A stretch of 64,000 nucleotides of DNA from Puccinellia tenuiflora. Taxonomy: Eukaryota; Streptophyta; Magnoliopsida; Poales; Poaceae. Position 1 is the first letter of the stretch. Each line of letters opens with the position of its first letter. Below the pieces are notes generated by a model. That model saw only the letters and a program-made list of their open reading frames with translations. It ran no database searches and had not been told where the DNA came from. This document shows positions 35,197-46,069 of this stretch, piece by piece. The translations under genes and the position numbers were made by a program. Where the stretch lies: NCBI GenBank assembly GCA_012064385.1, contig QRDG01000525.1, positions 124,001 through 188,000 of the forward strand, in the 5' to 3' direction.

Positions 35197-35998
35197 CAGA
35201 GCCGGCTCTAAATTTTATAGGGCCCTTGGCAAAGTTCATGAGATGGGCCCCCCAAAATCCCCAAATCAGGTGTGAGGCGTCAAGCGATATACAAACAAAT
35301 TGCACATCAAGATAAAAAATACATGGACATGCAACAAACTCGAATCAGATTAATCATATTTCTATGGTTTATGCACACCACTGATGGCTGGTAAGAGGAG
35401 TTACACTCTTACAGAACCATGGATATCCATGACTGGAGCTGCTACACAAAAATAATACAGAAACAACATCACGATCAGAAGTTCAGAACTGCACCCTAAT
35501 CCGCAAGTCAATTCATGTCTAGGTATAAAGGTTTCATTGGACCTCAAACTAATCCTAAGAGATAGGCCTTGGCAAGCTCAACCGACCCTAACACAAAACA
35601 TGGACACAAAAATCCCAGGAGCAGAAGGCTGCAGGACGTCAAGCAATCAGTTCAACGCAACGTACCAGGAGCAGAGGCTGCATGACACAGGGGAAGCAGG
35701 GCTGCCGGGCGTCCGGCACTCCGGCGTCGATCACCACGGCCGCACGTCACGTCGACGGAGGGTGGAGGCGGGCAGGCAACGCTGTCGATCTGGACTCTGG
35801 AGAGCGGAGACGAAACGACGATGAACGATCGAGTCGAGGAGATCGATCGGCAGGAATTTCCTGCGTATTTGCACATAGCGTTGGCTATTGGACCCAAATC
35901 GAGCAGCAGGTGTATAGAATGAGATGCCGGTAATGGGCCCTCCCAAAACGTGGGCCCATGGCGTCGACCAAGCTCGCCATACCCCAGAGCCGGCACTG
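35197..35998. mobile_element. hAT-type non-autonomous element (802 bp) with 8-bp target duplication
   Basis: Starts CAGAGCCGGCTCTA and ends in the inverse of CAGTGCCGGCTCTG. The 8-bp TTCAAAAT occurs directly on both sides (35189-35196 and 35999-36006). Subterminal sequence includes GGGCCC and TGGGCC on both sides. Internal short frames have no domain. Confidence 0.87.
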
Positions 35999-36006
35999 TT
36001 CAAAAT

Positions 36007-37672
36007 ATGGGGTTTTGAGCAGTGGGTGCAAGCAGATTTCCCATAAAAACACGAGCATGTGTATGAATGCATATGCCTTTTGCTCACTTGTGTCACATTC
36101 ACACGTTAGGCATGGCCCGAATTTTAGTTGACCAATTGGCCCATGCAAAGTAGCTCGCTAGGTTTGCTAGTTCACGTTGCTCGCTGCATTCAACAGAGCA
36201 CACCTGTGCATCGATCGAGTTCACGTTTTGTACGTACCACGTCGACTAGCAGGCCAATTGTTTCAAACTTGCTGGTACAGACAGAAACGTACTCTGTAGT
36301 CACTAGTGAGACTAAAGAGTATAAACTGGCACGTATTTCCTAGGCCTGGCTAGTAGAGCGGTAGGTTCCCGATGAGGTTAGGTTACCCCTCAAGGCTGGG
36401 CATGCCGCATGCATGGGTCCTGAATCAGACAGGAGCCCGGCTACTCGTGGGTACGTACACGCTAGTCGTAGTTCTAACACTCCTATACGAACCAGCAGTT
36501 TTTCAATGGAGTTCACGTGCGAGCAAGATTTCATCATGACCGACATTATGTCACGACGCGATATGATGTTCCGCCTCTTTGCTTTGTGGAGTAGTGTAGT
36601 CCACTAGCACCACACGTTACCCTCGCAAAGGGCCTTTCAGACAAAGCCTGAATAATATATAATAGCTGAACATAAATAATTTGCCATGATTTCATGCTAG
36701 CGGCCGCCCCCTTCATCACTCCACCCACACGGTGCCAGGTATCTCAACAACCCCCAGTACGTGTACTTGATCTCAAACCATGCACGCGATCGTCTCGTCT
36801 TCTTTCTGCTGTCTGGGCTCACACGACACGAGCATCATGTTTTTTTTGTGTGTGGTGGGGTGGCAAATCCATCATTTCGTTTGGGTCTTCTTCACGGTTT
36901 GGCCCGCGAAAGGCAAAGAGCCAAGAAAACAGATCGTGTCGTCGTGGGTTTTTGACTGCGGCGTCAGCGTTTGCGGCCTAGCGTCTCGATCGGCGCGCGT
37001 GAGTGGAGCGTGTGATGTACTGGTGGTTGACGCGAGTAGAGCTAGCGACTCCACCAAACGGGCCCCACCGATCTCGCCGTTTGGTAGGACGTTCAATTTT
37101 TTCCGACGCAAACCATGCATGCGTCACCTTCATTAACCGGTTCACTCTGCTAGTGACCCATGTGCGGTTTACTACGGCTACCGTATGTAACACGAGCACG
37201 TCGTGGACACCAGTGAGCTGCCACACCGTGTATAACACGACTCGATCATGATACGGTGTTCGGCGTACGTAAAAGCAATCGAACGGTTTGGTATGGCACA
37301 TGGTGATCAGTGCAAACACGTGGCACCTAGTACATGGCTAGCCACTACTCTATCTGTTTCGATCTCAACGTAGGGTGCATAGTTTTTTCGCACGAACATT
37401 ATTAAGACGTGGCAATTTTAAATATGGTGGACTTATTTCGACCCTGTGAAAAAGGAGAGTGGAGTGTCCCTAAATAACGAAAAGCTGACTTTAACAATCC
37501 GTCAAATCCCTTGAAACTTATTTTTGGATGGGTAAAATTATCCATAAATAAAAATACACCCAATTTTTTTAAAAAAATATTAAAAATTATACACCTTACG
37601 TTACAGAATAGATGCCGTATTATTTTTCTTTGGTTAATTAGAATCTGGGCTCCCGGCGAAAAATATTATGAT
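36007..37672. other. Intergenic, nothing recognised
   Basis: About 1.7 kb without a supported gene. Short frames on both strands overlap. Base composition is moderate, unlike the AT-rich retroelement zones. Exon remains of a host gene cannot be excluded. Confidence 0.4.
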
Positions 37673-37689
37673 CACTAGTAGAAAATAGG

Positions 37690-37925
37690 GCTTCCGTTTT
37701 GCCCTTTTGTCCCGGATCAATAAAGAACCGGGACCAAAGGGGGCATTGGTCCCGGTTCCATCGGCCGGGGCGCCGGGGAGCAATCGTCCCGGTTCTATTG
37801 GGACCTTTGGTCCCGGTTCGTGGCTGGAACCGGGACCAAAGGGTCTGCACATGCGGCTGCGGCAGTGGGACCCCTGGCAGGGAGCCTTTGGTCCCGGTTC
37901 CAGCCACGAACCGGGACCAAAGGTC
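37690..37925. repeat. Left subterminal repeat array of the CACTA element
   Basis: Repeated units TTTGGTCCCGGTT and AACCGGGACCAAAG in both orientations, forming small hairpins. In En/Spm-type elements such arrays bind the element-encoded protein; that function is inferred here. Confidence 0.85.
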
Positions 37926-38417
37926 CTGCACTATATCATCTTCTTCCACCCGAGCTCATCTCCATTTTGAGCTCATCTTCCACCATTTTCTCCTCCTTTT
38001 CCTCTCCCTCACTCAAGTTAATCTCCATTTTTTTGCACCAATTGTGAGGATTAAAGGCACCCCATCTATTCAAGGGTTAGCAACATCATCCTTTCCTCCG
38101 AAGTTGCAACTTTAGCTCATTTCGTTGCTAGTTTAGCTCATTTCAGTTTTTGTAGTGCAAGCAAGGTGTTTGATGAAATGCCTAAGTTAGAGAGTTTATT
38201 TTTTATATGCATTTTGAGCTCAAATTAATTTATTATTTGTGGATTTTAGTGTCGTCCCGTCCTCACCGCCGTCGATAGCCCGCGTCGTCCCGTCACCGGC
38301 ACCACCTCGGTGAGCTTTTTTTCTTTATCTTCTATTTTAAGAAAAATGACATGTATGATTTAAAAGCATATTTATTTCTTGTATATTTTTCTTATGTTTT
38401 TTTATATGTATAGTGTC

Positions 38418-38901
38418 ATGGTTTTGATATCCGCCCCCGTCGGCCCTTGTCCGGTCTATGATTCGGATGTGGTATATTTTCATAACTATTTGTTTCATTT
38501 CGTGTTTAAAACAACTATACCTACCAACTTGACATAGAAACTTTTATCTAGGAGGTAGTTGAACCGGAAATTCCAACCGACCCTATTGTCGAGTTTTTTG
38601 TAAAAGAAAACAATGATTTGAAAGCAAAATTGGAAAGAAGTGAAGATCTTCATCTGCAATGCCTAGAAGAGAAGATGAAATTGGAGTTGAAGCTTGCCGA
38701 CATCATCGATGAACACGAGTTCAAGCTTGCCGACGTCGCACATGCCCATGAGATCAAGATGGATGCAATGCGCTTGAAGATTAAAAAGATTAGAAATATT
38801 CCATTAGTCAGGAGGCTTGGTACCATTATGTTGTTGGTTCAGTAGTTACCTTAGTTGCGATTTTGATCGCATTTGGTGTTGGATTTAAATTATTTAGATA
38901 G
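38418..38901 (+). pseudogene. CACTA accessory ORF: coiled coil plus C-terminal membrane segment, frameshifted
   Basis: Exon 1 (38418-38471) starts MVLISAPVGPCPVYDSD. An intron with GT...AG leads to exon 2 at 38552 (EVVEPEIPTDPIVEFFVKEN). A long charged helix follows, with near repeats KLADIIDEHEFKLAD and VAHAHEIKMDAMRLKIKK. The first frame then reads nonsense, but one base away the frame gives KYSISQEAWYHYVVGS and VVTLVAILIAFGVGF, a clear hydrophobic membrane-type segment, up to TAG at 38899. One base therefore appears lost near 38793. Relics of the same protein type occur on the minus strand at 57765-58020 and about 54690-54800. Function unknown. Confidence 0.65.
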
Positions 38902-39058
38902 TTGTATGTTAGTTTCAATTAATGTATGTTTTATGAGGACTATGCATTACAATTACTTTACTTTGGTTTTAATGTGATGAACTTGTATTAACTAATTTGG
39001 TCACTATTATATACTCTTCATGTAGTGAAATAGTTTTTGATATATTTATATAATGCAG

Positions 39059-42000
39059 ATGAGCCGGCAATGGATGTACAGTGACCGACGATTTCCCGAC
39101 TATATTAATGGCATGCATTATTTTCTCCGTGTGGCTGAGAAAAACAAGCCGTCGAATGGTTTTTATTTCTTGTCCATGTAGCGTCTGCAAGAATACGCAG
39201 GATTACTCTACCTCAAAAACCATTCACGTCCACCTGTTGCAGCATGGTTTCATGTCCGGTTATAATTGTTGGACCAAGCACGGAGAAAGAGGGGTTATAA
39301 TGGAAGAAAATGAAGAAGAAGAGGATAATGACAACTATCCTATGTTCACCGAAGACGGTGATACTGCAATGGGGGAAGACGAAGCTGAAGAAGAGCCCAT
39401 TGTTGATGAGCACGATGATGATTTTGGTCGGGCCATTCTTGATGCACAGATAAACAGCGGAACTGAAAACGAGAGGTTGAAGTTGGAGACCATGTTAGAG
39501 GATCACAAGAAATTGTTGTACCCAACTTGCGAAGATGGCCAGAAAAAGCTTGGTACCACGCTGGAATTGCTGCAATGGAAGGCAGAGGAAGGTACTTCTG
39601 ACAAGGGATTTGAAAAATTGCTGAAAATAATAAAGAAGATGCTTCCAAAAGATAACGTATTGCCCCCCAGTACGTACGAAGCAAAGAAGGTTGTCTGCCC
39701 TCTAGGATTAGAGGTGCAGAAGATACATGCATGCATCAATGACTGCATCCTCTACCGTGGTGAGGAGTACGAGAATTTGAATGCATGCCCGGTATGCGGT
39801 GCATTGCGGTATAAAATAAGGCGAGATGACCCTGGTAATGTTGAGGGTGAGCCGTGCCCTAGGAAGAGGGTTCCTGCCAAGGTGATGTGGTATGCTCCTA
39901 TAATACCACGATTGAAACGTTTGTTCCAAAACAAAGAGCATGCAAAGTTGTTACGATGGCACAAAGAAGACCGTTTGAAAGACCTGATGTTAAGACACCC
40001 CGCCGATGGGTCGCAGTGGAGAAAAATCGACAGGGAGTTCCCGGAATTTGCAGCTGACGCAAGGAACTTAAGATTTGGGCTAAGTACAGATGGCTTTAAT
40101 CCTTTCGGGGAGCAGAGCTCTAGTCATAGCACCTGGCCTGTGACTCTGTGTATTTATAACCTTCCTCCTTGGTTGTGCATGAAGCGGAAGTTCATTATGA
40201 TGCCAGTGCTCATCCAAGGCCCGAAGCAACCGGGCAACGACATTGATGTGTATCTGAGGCCATTGGTTGAAGAACTTTTACAGTTGTGGCGTGACGAAGG
40301 TGTACCTACGTGGGATGAGCACGAACAAAAGGAATTTGACCTACGAGCGTTGCTGTTTGTAACCATCAATGATTGGCCTGCACTTAGTAACATTTCAGGA
40401 CAGTCAAACAAGGGATACAATGCATGCACGCACTGTTTAGGTGAGACTGAAAGTATACATATGGGAAACAAGAATGTGTACCTGGGGCATCGGCGATTTC
40501 TTACAAAAGGGCATGCCGTAAGAAAGAAAGGCAAGCATTTCAAAGGTGAGCCAAATCATCAGACGAATCCTAAATTACCTAGTGGTGATGTTATATATGA
40601 CATGGTCAAGGACTTAAAAGTAATCTTTGGAAAGGGTCCTGGCAGTCTATCTGTTTCGAATGACGCTGATGGACACGTACCCATGTGGAAGAAGTGCTCT
40701 ATATTTTGGGAGCTACCCTATTGGAAAATACTGGAGGTTCGCTCTGCAATCGACGTGATGCACGTGACGAAAAATCTGTGCGTGAACCTACTAAGCTTCT
40801 TGGGCGTGTATGGGAAAACAAAAGATACACCGGAATCACGACAGGACCACCAACGTATGCACGAACGAGACGACCAACTGAATCCAGATAAGTATCAAGG
40901 TCTTGCCAGCTACGCTCTTACCAAAGAAGAGAAGGAGATCTTTTTTGAAGTCCTGAGCAGTATCAAGGTCCCGTCTGGTTTCTCGTCGAATATAAAGGGA
41001 ATAATAAACATGGCAGAGAAAAAGTTCCAGAACCTAAAGTCTCATGACTGCCACGTGATTATGACACAATTACTTCCGATTGCATTGAGGGGGCTTCTAC
41101 CGGAAAATGTTCGAGTACCCATTGTGAAGCTATGTGCATTTCTCAATGCAATTTCTCAGAAGGTGATCAATCCATTAACTCTACCAGGTTTACAGAGGGA
41201 GGTGGTCCAATGTCTTGTCAGCTTCGAGTTGGTGTTCCCACCATCCTTCTTCAATATTATGACGCACCTCATAGTTCACCTAGTCGAAGAGATTAATGTT
41301 CTCGGTCCTGTATTTCTACACAACATGTTCCCCTTTGAGAGGTTCATGGGAGTCTTAAGAAATACGTTCATAACCGTGCTAGGCCCGAAGGAAGCATCTC
41401 CAAGGGCTATGGAACAGAGGAGGTAATTGAGTTTTGTGTTGACTTTATTCCTGACCTTAAGCCGATCGGTGTTCCTCAATCGCGCCATGAGGGGAGACTG
41501 CGTGGAATAGGCACGCTAGGAAAGAAAGCAATAATGTGTAAGGACTGGGATTCTTTCAATCAAGCACACTACACAGTTCTACATAATTCCATCTTGGTGG
41601 CTCCGTATATCCAGGAACACATGAATATTTTACGCTCTAAATGCCCGGAGCAGCCTGGAGAATCGATTGAAAGAGAACACATGAAGACTTTCAGCGGATG
41701 GTTGCAAACACGTCTCATTAATGACAACACTGTTGAAGAACAATTATACTTGTTGGCCATAGCACCATCGTCGACTATATTGACTTTTCAAGGGTACGAG
41801 ATAAATGGGAATACATTTTACACGGCCGACCAAGATAAAAAGAGCACCAACCAAAACAGTGGTGTCCGCTTTGATGCAACAAACAACAATGGGAAAAAGG
41901 ACACATATTATGGTTACATAGAGCAGATATGGGAACTTGACTATGGACCTTCTTTCAAGGTACCTTTGTTCAGGTGCAAATGGTTCAACCTGGAAGGCGG

Positions 42001-42387
42001 GGTAAATGTAGACCCGAAGTACGGAATGACTACGGTGGATGTAAAAAATCTTGGGTACGACACCGAACCATTCGTCCTAGCCAATGACGTGGCTCAGGTT
42101 TTCTATGTGAAGGACATGTCTTCCAGACCGAAAAAAGAAAAGATAAGCAAGCGAATACATCATACGATGAGCCAAAGCGCCACATAGTTCTTTCAGGAAA
42201 AAGAAACATCGTAGGAGTGGAGGACAAGACGGACATGTCGGAAGATTACAATAATTTTCATGAAATTCCCCCCTTCACGGTGAAAACTGACCCAACCATC
42301 GCGTTGAATGAGGAAGATTGTCCATGGTTGCGGCGCAATCAGAAGAAAGGGACACACACGAAGAAGAAAGGGACACACACTAGATAG
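39059..42387 (+). pseudogene. CACTA TNP2-type transposase, three frameshifts
   Basis: ATG 39059 opens MSRQWMYSDRRFPDYINGMH, the start of the transposase-associated domain, but the frame hits TAG at 39179. One extra base near 39167 moves the sense to the next frame (CPCSVCKNTQDYSTSKTIHV). The main frame to 41426 carries an acidic linker and the Transposase_21 core (STDGFNPFGEQSSSHSTWPV, LFVTINDWPALSNISGQSNK, ACTHCLGETESIHMGNK, SAIDVMHVTKNLCVNLL) and enters DUF4218 (VHLVEEINVLGPVFLHNMFP). Near 41357 a base is missing; sense continues as NRARPEGSISKGYGTEEVIE. DUF4216 follows (GYIEQIWELDYGPSFKVPLF), a third shift occurs near 42150, and the end reads KTDMSEDYNNFHEIPPFTVK to TAG 42385. It would cut element ends, but this copy cannot make a full protein. 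Confidence 0.9.
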
Positions 42388-42689
42388 GGATGTTGGTGGT
42401 GATGTGTAATAATGTATTAAACCTTTTATCAAATGCACACGGTTTCACCTGACTTGTGATTACCTGCATATCAAATGACTTGTATGACTTGTATTCGGTC
42501 GATGAACTGAAGGATTCCTAGATATAGAACAAAACACACGGTTTCACCTGCATACAGCCCAACAGTGGCTCGTGAGTGCCTGCATATAAAATGCACTGTT
42601 GGACGTATGCAGGCGAATCCGAATGATTTGTATTCGGTCTTTGCCTTCCGGACCGAATCATCAGAGAGCCTTGGAGCTGCTTGGATCCG

Positions 42690-42908
42690 ACCGAGGGGCA
42701 TGGCTACCACTTCCACCACCACTCCCACCTCCTCGGCAATTCATCATTGTGTCACCCTAATCCAGTGGTTGGATTCAACCTACCCGAGGGCTTGTGTTAG
42801 GGAACATGCCAGCGGGTAGGCTAAATCCAACCATTGGGTTCGGTGGCAAAGGTAGACGCTCGTTGTGTGCCGTTTCGCTGCAGGGACGTCGCTATTTATA
42901 GGCGTGTG
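42690..42908 (+). repeat. CACTA internal repeat module, copy 1 (with short hairpin)
   Basis: This module begins GGATCCGACCGAGGGGCATGG and ends CTATTTATAGGCG. It recurs at 43901-44214 with a longer centre and partly, inverted, at 44731-44775. Within it, 42757-42836 folds into a hairpin (GGTTGGATTCAACCTACC against GGTAGGCTAAATCCAACC). In front, only the 3' arm of the hairpin described at 43807 is kept (AGAGAGCCTTGGAGCTGC). Confidence 0.7.
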
Positions 42909-42999
42909 CTTCTAATCCAACGGCTCACAAGCGCTCTAAAGAAACACACCCCTGATCCAAAGGCTCACAAGCGCTTGAAAGAAACACACGATCCGTGTG

Positions 43000-43225
43000 C
43001 TTCTTTAGTCCCGGTTGGTAACACGAACCGGGACCAAAGGCCCTGATCCAACAGCTCACAAGCGCTCGAAGGAAACACACGATCCATGTGCTTCTGATCC
43101 AACGGCTCACAAGCGCTCTAAAGAAACACACCCCTGATCCAACGGCTCACAAGCGCTTAAAAGAAACACACGATCCGTGTGCTTCTTTAGTCCCGGTTAG
43201 TAACACGAACCGGGACTAAAGACCC
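43000..43225. repeat. Internal CACTA-type subterminal motifs with tandem CACAAGCGCT repeats
   Basis: Several copies of CCAACGGCTCACAAGCGCT and GAAACACACGATCC alternate with inverted TTTAGTCCCGGTT / AACCGGGACTAAAG pairs. A similar array is at 44240-44640. Such motifs normally sit at CACTA ends, so these internal arrays may mark an old nested or duplicated end. Confidence 0.7.
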
Positions 43226-43322
43226 TGATCACATATATATGTAGGCTTGGCCGCCATTGCCATATCACATCTGAACTCATATCTGCAACCTCATCACTCT
43301 TCCATTGACTTAGGTGTCGGCG

Positions 43323-43706
43323 ATGTACATGTTGGACCAGAGGGGCGATGTGCGGGACTGGGCTCCACCGGGCTGGCACTGGGAGGTGCTACCTTCCGGG
43401 ACGCGCAGCTTGGTGAGGAATCCGGGTGACGTCGTCGACCCGGATCTTCTGTGGTGGCAGTCGCGTGGGCCACGCTCGGTGCAGAGGGAGCCGGCCTCCG
43501 AGGAGGTGGTACGTCGCCGTATCAGGGAGGAGGATGAGCATGTCCGTCGCTACATGTATCTATTGGATAGGCAGTATGACAGTAGGTGGTCGTTTCTTCA
43601 GAGGGTTCCTTCTCACGTGAGCTATGACCCTGTGAGGGTTCCTTCTCTTTGGATGCGCAGCGCCGGCGGCTCAGCACCCCGCGGCTCAGGAACTGGTCGA
43701 AATTAG
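43323..43706 (+). CDS. Unknown small ORF inside the CACTA element
   Basis: A 127-residue frame starting MYMLDQRGDVRDWAPPGWHW, Trp- and Arg-rich, with PDLLWWQSRGPRSVQREPAS and REEDEHVRRYMYLLDRQYDS, ending SAPRGSGTGRN. Its codon-like composition and coherent acidic/basic pattern suggest a once-translated protein. I recognise similar wording from cereal transposon annotation but no domain. It is preceded by a TATA-like run (ACATATATATGTAGGC, about 43231-43246). It could be captured host sequence or an element gene. Confidence 0.5.
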   Translation: MYMLDQRGDVRDWAPPGWHWEVLPSGTRSLVRNPGDVVDPDLLWWQSRGPRSVQREPASEEVVRRRIREEDEHVRRYMYLLDRQYDSRWSFLQRVPSHVSYDPVRVPSLWMRSAGGSAPRGSGTGRN

Positions 43707-43806
43707 TTTCAGAGTATGTGATCACCATTGCAGTTCTCTTTTATTGAACCGGGAATAAAGGAGCGTTGATCCGTCTCGCGTCGTCTTGAGCAGCAAATCG
43801 ACCTTC

Positions 43807-43906
43807 GATCCAAGCAGCCGCAAGACTTCTGTGATGATCTAACGACCGTCCCAAAAAGTGTTGGGAATGTTGTAGATCATCACAGAGCCTTGCAGCTGCT
43901 TGGATC
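43807..43906 (+). ncRNA. miRNA-precursor-like hairpin A in CACTA element
   Basis: The 35-nt arm 43807-43841 pairs with 43873-43906 around a 31-nt loop (43842-43872). There are two mismatches and one bulge, so about 32 pairs. The stem next to the loop is perfect (TCTGTGATGATCTA on the 5' arm). Hairpin B at 44769 is its inverted near copy. Arm lengths, near-perfect pairing and one bulge fit plant MIRNA foldbacks. Expression is not shown by the sequence. The 10 bases CATGATCTA-like near the loop recall miR167, but the rest does not match. Confidence 0.55.
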
Positions 43907-43984
43907 CGACCGAGGGGCATGGCTACCACTTCCACCACCACCACTCCCACCTCCTCGGCAATTCATTATTGTGTCACCCAAATC

Positions 43985-44151
43985 CAGTGACTGGATTCAA
44001 CCTACCTGAGGGCTTGTGTTTCCAACAGCATCGTTGTATTGTCTTTATTCACCGACCTACAGGAGGTGGATCCAATGGCTGGCCGGTGAACAAAGACAAC
44101 ACAATAATGCCAGGGAACATGCCAGCAGGTAGGCTAAATCCAACCATTGGG
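43985..44151 (+). ncRNA. Second, longer foldback in the CACTA element
   Basis: The outer arms pair as CAGTGACTGGATTCAACCTA with TAGGCTAAATCCAACCATTG. The inner arms pair TTGTATTGTCTTTATTCACC with GGTGAACAAAGACAACACAA. A truncated version lacking the centre is at 42757-42836. It could produce siRNA or miRNA-like products, or may simply be foldback DNA. Confidence 0.5.
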
Positions 44152-44768
44152 TTCGGTGGCAAAGATAGACACTCGTTGTGTGCCGTTCGCTGCAGGGACG
44201 TCGCTATTTATAGGCGATTAGAAGGTGTACCTGTGGATGAGGTGGGAGTGCAGAAAGAAACACACCCCTGATCCAACGGCTCACAAGCGCTTGAAAGAAA
44301 CACACCCCTGATCCAACGGCTCACAAGCGCTTGAAAGAAACACACGATCCGTGTGCTTCTTTAGTCCCGGTTGGTAACACGAACCGGGACTAAAGGCGGG
44401 CATTGGTCCCAGTTCATGCCACGAACCGGGACTAAAGGGTTTGATCGGAAGCACACGGATCGTGTGTTTCTTTAGAGTGCTTGTGGGCCGTTGGATCAGG
44501 GTGTGTTTCTTTCGAGCGCTTCTGAGCCGTTGGATCTCAAGCAGAAGATATGGCACACATATCAACGCTCCTTTAGTCCCGGTTGGCACATATCAACGCT
44601 CCTTTAGTCCCGGTTCAATCTACCAACCGGGACTAAAGATGAAGAGTTGCCCTGATCTTTTAGCTATAAATACCAAACATGATCGAGGAGGAGATGAAGA
44701 ACAAGAGTAGCCCTGATCTTTAGAGCGCTTGTGGTGGTGGTGGAAGTGGTAGCCATGCCCCTCGGTCG

Positions 44769-44868
44769 GATCCAAGCAGCTGCAAGGCTCTCTCATGATC
44801 TACAACATTCCCAACACTTTTTGGGACGGTCGTTAGATCATGAGAGATGTCTTGCGGCTGCTTGGATC
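44769..44868 (-). ncRNA. miRNA-precursor-like hairpin B, inverted copy of A
   Basis: Arms 44769-44802 and 44834-44868 pair around a 31-nt loop (44803-44833) whose complement is identical to the loop of hairpin A. Read on the minus strand, B differs from A at five positions. One lies at the bulge; the other four are two base pairs (9th and 11th from the loop) changed on both arms together (G-C in A, C-G in B). Pairing is fully kept. Confidence 0.55.
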
Positions 44869-45019
44869 GAAGGTCGATTTGCTGCTCACGACGACGCAAG
44901 ACAGATGCGCAAGCTTCCGGATGGGCAAAACCAGTGTTGGATCAGCCACATGACAACCGGTAGTAATGGGCTTCTGTTTTTTTCTCTCTTATTTTTTCTT
45001 TGCCGTAATGACCACATGG

Positions 45020-45350
45020 GCAATTAGGTATTGAAACATTTGAAAAGAAACTAGAAAAAGATATGATTTTCAAATAATAAAAAGAAACTAGAAAAATAAA
45101 TATTAACAAGATAATGATTTTGAAATACTGAAACATTTTAAAAGACACTAGAAAAAGATATGATTTTCAAATAATAAAAAGAAACTAGAAAAATAAATAT
45201 TAAAAAGATAATGATTATATGACTTTTTAAATAATAAAAAGAAACTATAAAAGAAAATAGAAAAAGAAACAAAAAAGAAACCAGAAAAAGAAAACAGAAA
45301 AAGAAACTAGAAAACAGAAATAGAAACAAAAAAGAAAAAAGAAAAAAAAG
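45020..45350. repeat. A-rich tandem repeat (AGAAACTAGAAAAA type)
   Basis: Two imperfect copies of about 90 bp at 45029-45205 (shared ATATGATTTTCAAATAATAA) run into simple GAAACNAGAAAAAGAAAA repeats. Low-complexity frames on the minus strand are artefacts. Confidence 0.8.
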
Positions 45351-45352
45351 GC

Positions 45353-45510
45353 CTTTGGTCCCGGTTGGTAACACCAACCGGGACCAAAGGCCCGCTGGGC
45401 TTCGCGCGCATTTTTTCGCGGCCCGGGGGGGCCTTTGGTCCCGGTTGGTGTTACCAACCGGGACCAAAGGGTCTTTGGTCCCGGTTCGTGGCTGGAACCG
45501 GGACCAAAGG
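45353..45510. repeat. Internal inverted CCGGGACCAAAG hairpins of CACTA type
   Basis: Three perfect small hairpins are formed by CTTTGGTCCCGGTTGGT with ACCAACCGGGACCAAAG and by the CGTGGCTGG variant. They match the arrays at both ends of the element. Confidence 0.85.
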
Positions 45511-45654
45511 TCCCTTCCGCGTCCTTTTGGTGGTTCCGGCCGCAAAAAGTTTCATCATTCTCATCTTCCCCGCGCGCCCTCTCCCCTGCCGCCAGGCTGC
45601 TCCGCCGCCGCGCGCCCTCTCCATCGCCGTCGTGCGCCGCCTCGCCTCCCGGCC

Positions 45655-45850
45655 GCCGCGCCCTCGGCCTCCCGCCGCCCTCGGCCTCGCCTCTCCCGGC
45701 CGCCGCCCTCGCATCCCGGCCGCCGCTCTCGGCCTCGCCTCCCGGCCGCCGCCCTCGGCCTCGCCTCTCCCGGCCGCCGCCCTCGCATCCCGGCCGCCGC
45801 TCTCGGCCTCGCCTCCCGGCCGCCGCCCTCGGCCTCGCCTCCCGGCCGCC
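45655..45850. repeat. GC-rich minisatellite (GGCCGCCGCCCTCGGCCTCG units)
   Basis: Units built of CTCCCGGCCGCCG and CCTCGGCCTCG are arranged as an approximately 75-bp unit present twice. All frames stay open because of the composition, not because of coding. Confidence 0.8.
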
Positions 45851-46069
45851 TTGCTGCGCGTGCGCCGCCGCCACCGTGCTCCGCCGCCACCGTGCTCCGC
45901 CCGCCACGAGCCCAGGTCCAGTCTCCGACGACCGCGCCGTCCTCCGCATTTGTGTTAGGATTTTTTTGGATAGGAAATTACAAATATGTTTGAATCCAAA
46001 TTTAGATTGTAGTTCATTTAGATTGTAATCCAACTTTGAATGTCTAAATTTAGATTGTAGTTCATTTAG

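Noticed and set aside
43807..43841. Hairpin arm as a miR167 copy because of GATGATCTA/CATGATCTA near the loop
   Set aside because: Only about nine bases agree with remembered miR167; the rest of the arm differs.
42388..45515. A separate nested CACTA element within the large one, suggested by internal end-type repeats
   Set aside because: No internal CACTA terminus pair or 3-bp duplication could be found; kept only as a possibility.
45245..46033. Long open frames on both strands in the CACTA centre
   Set aside because: They come from a GGCCGCCG minisatellite and A-rich repeats; all frames are open by composition.
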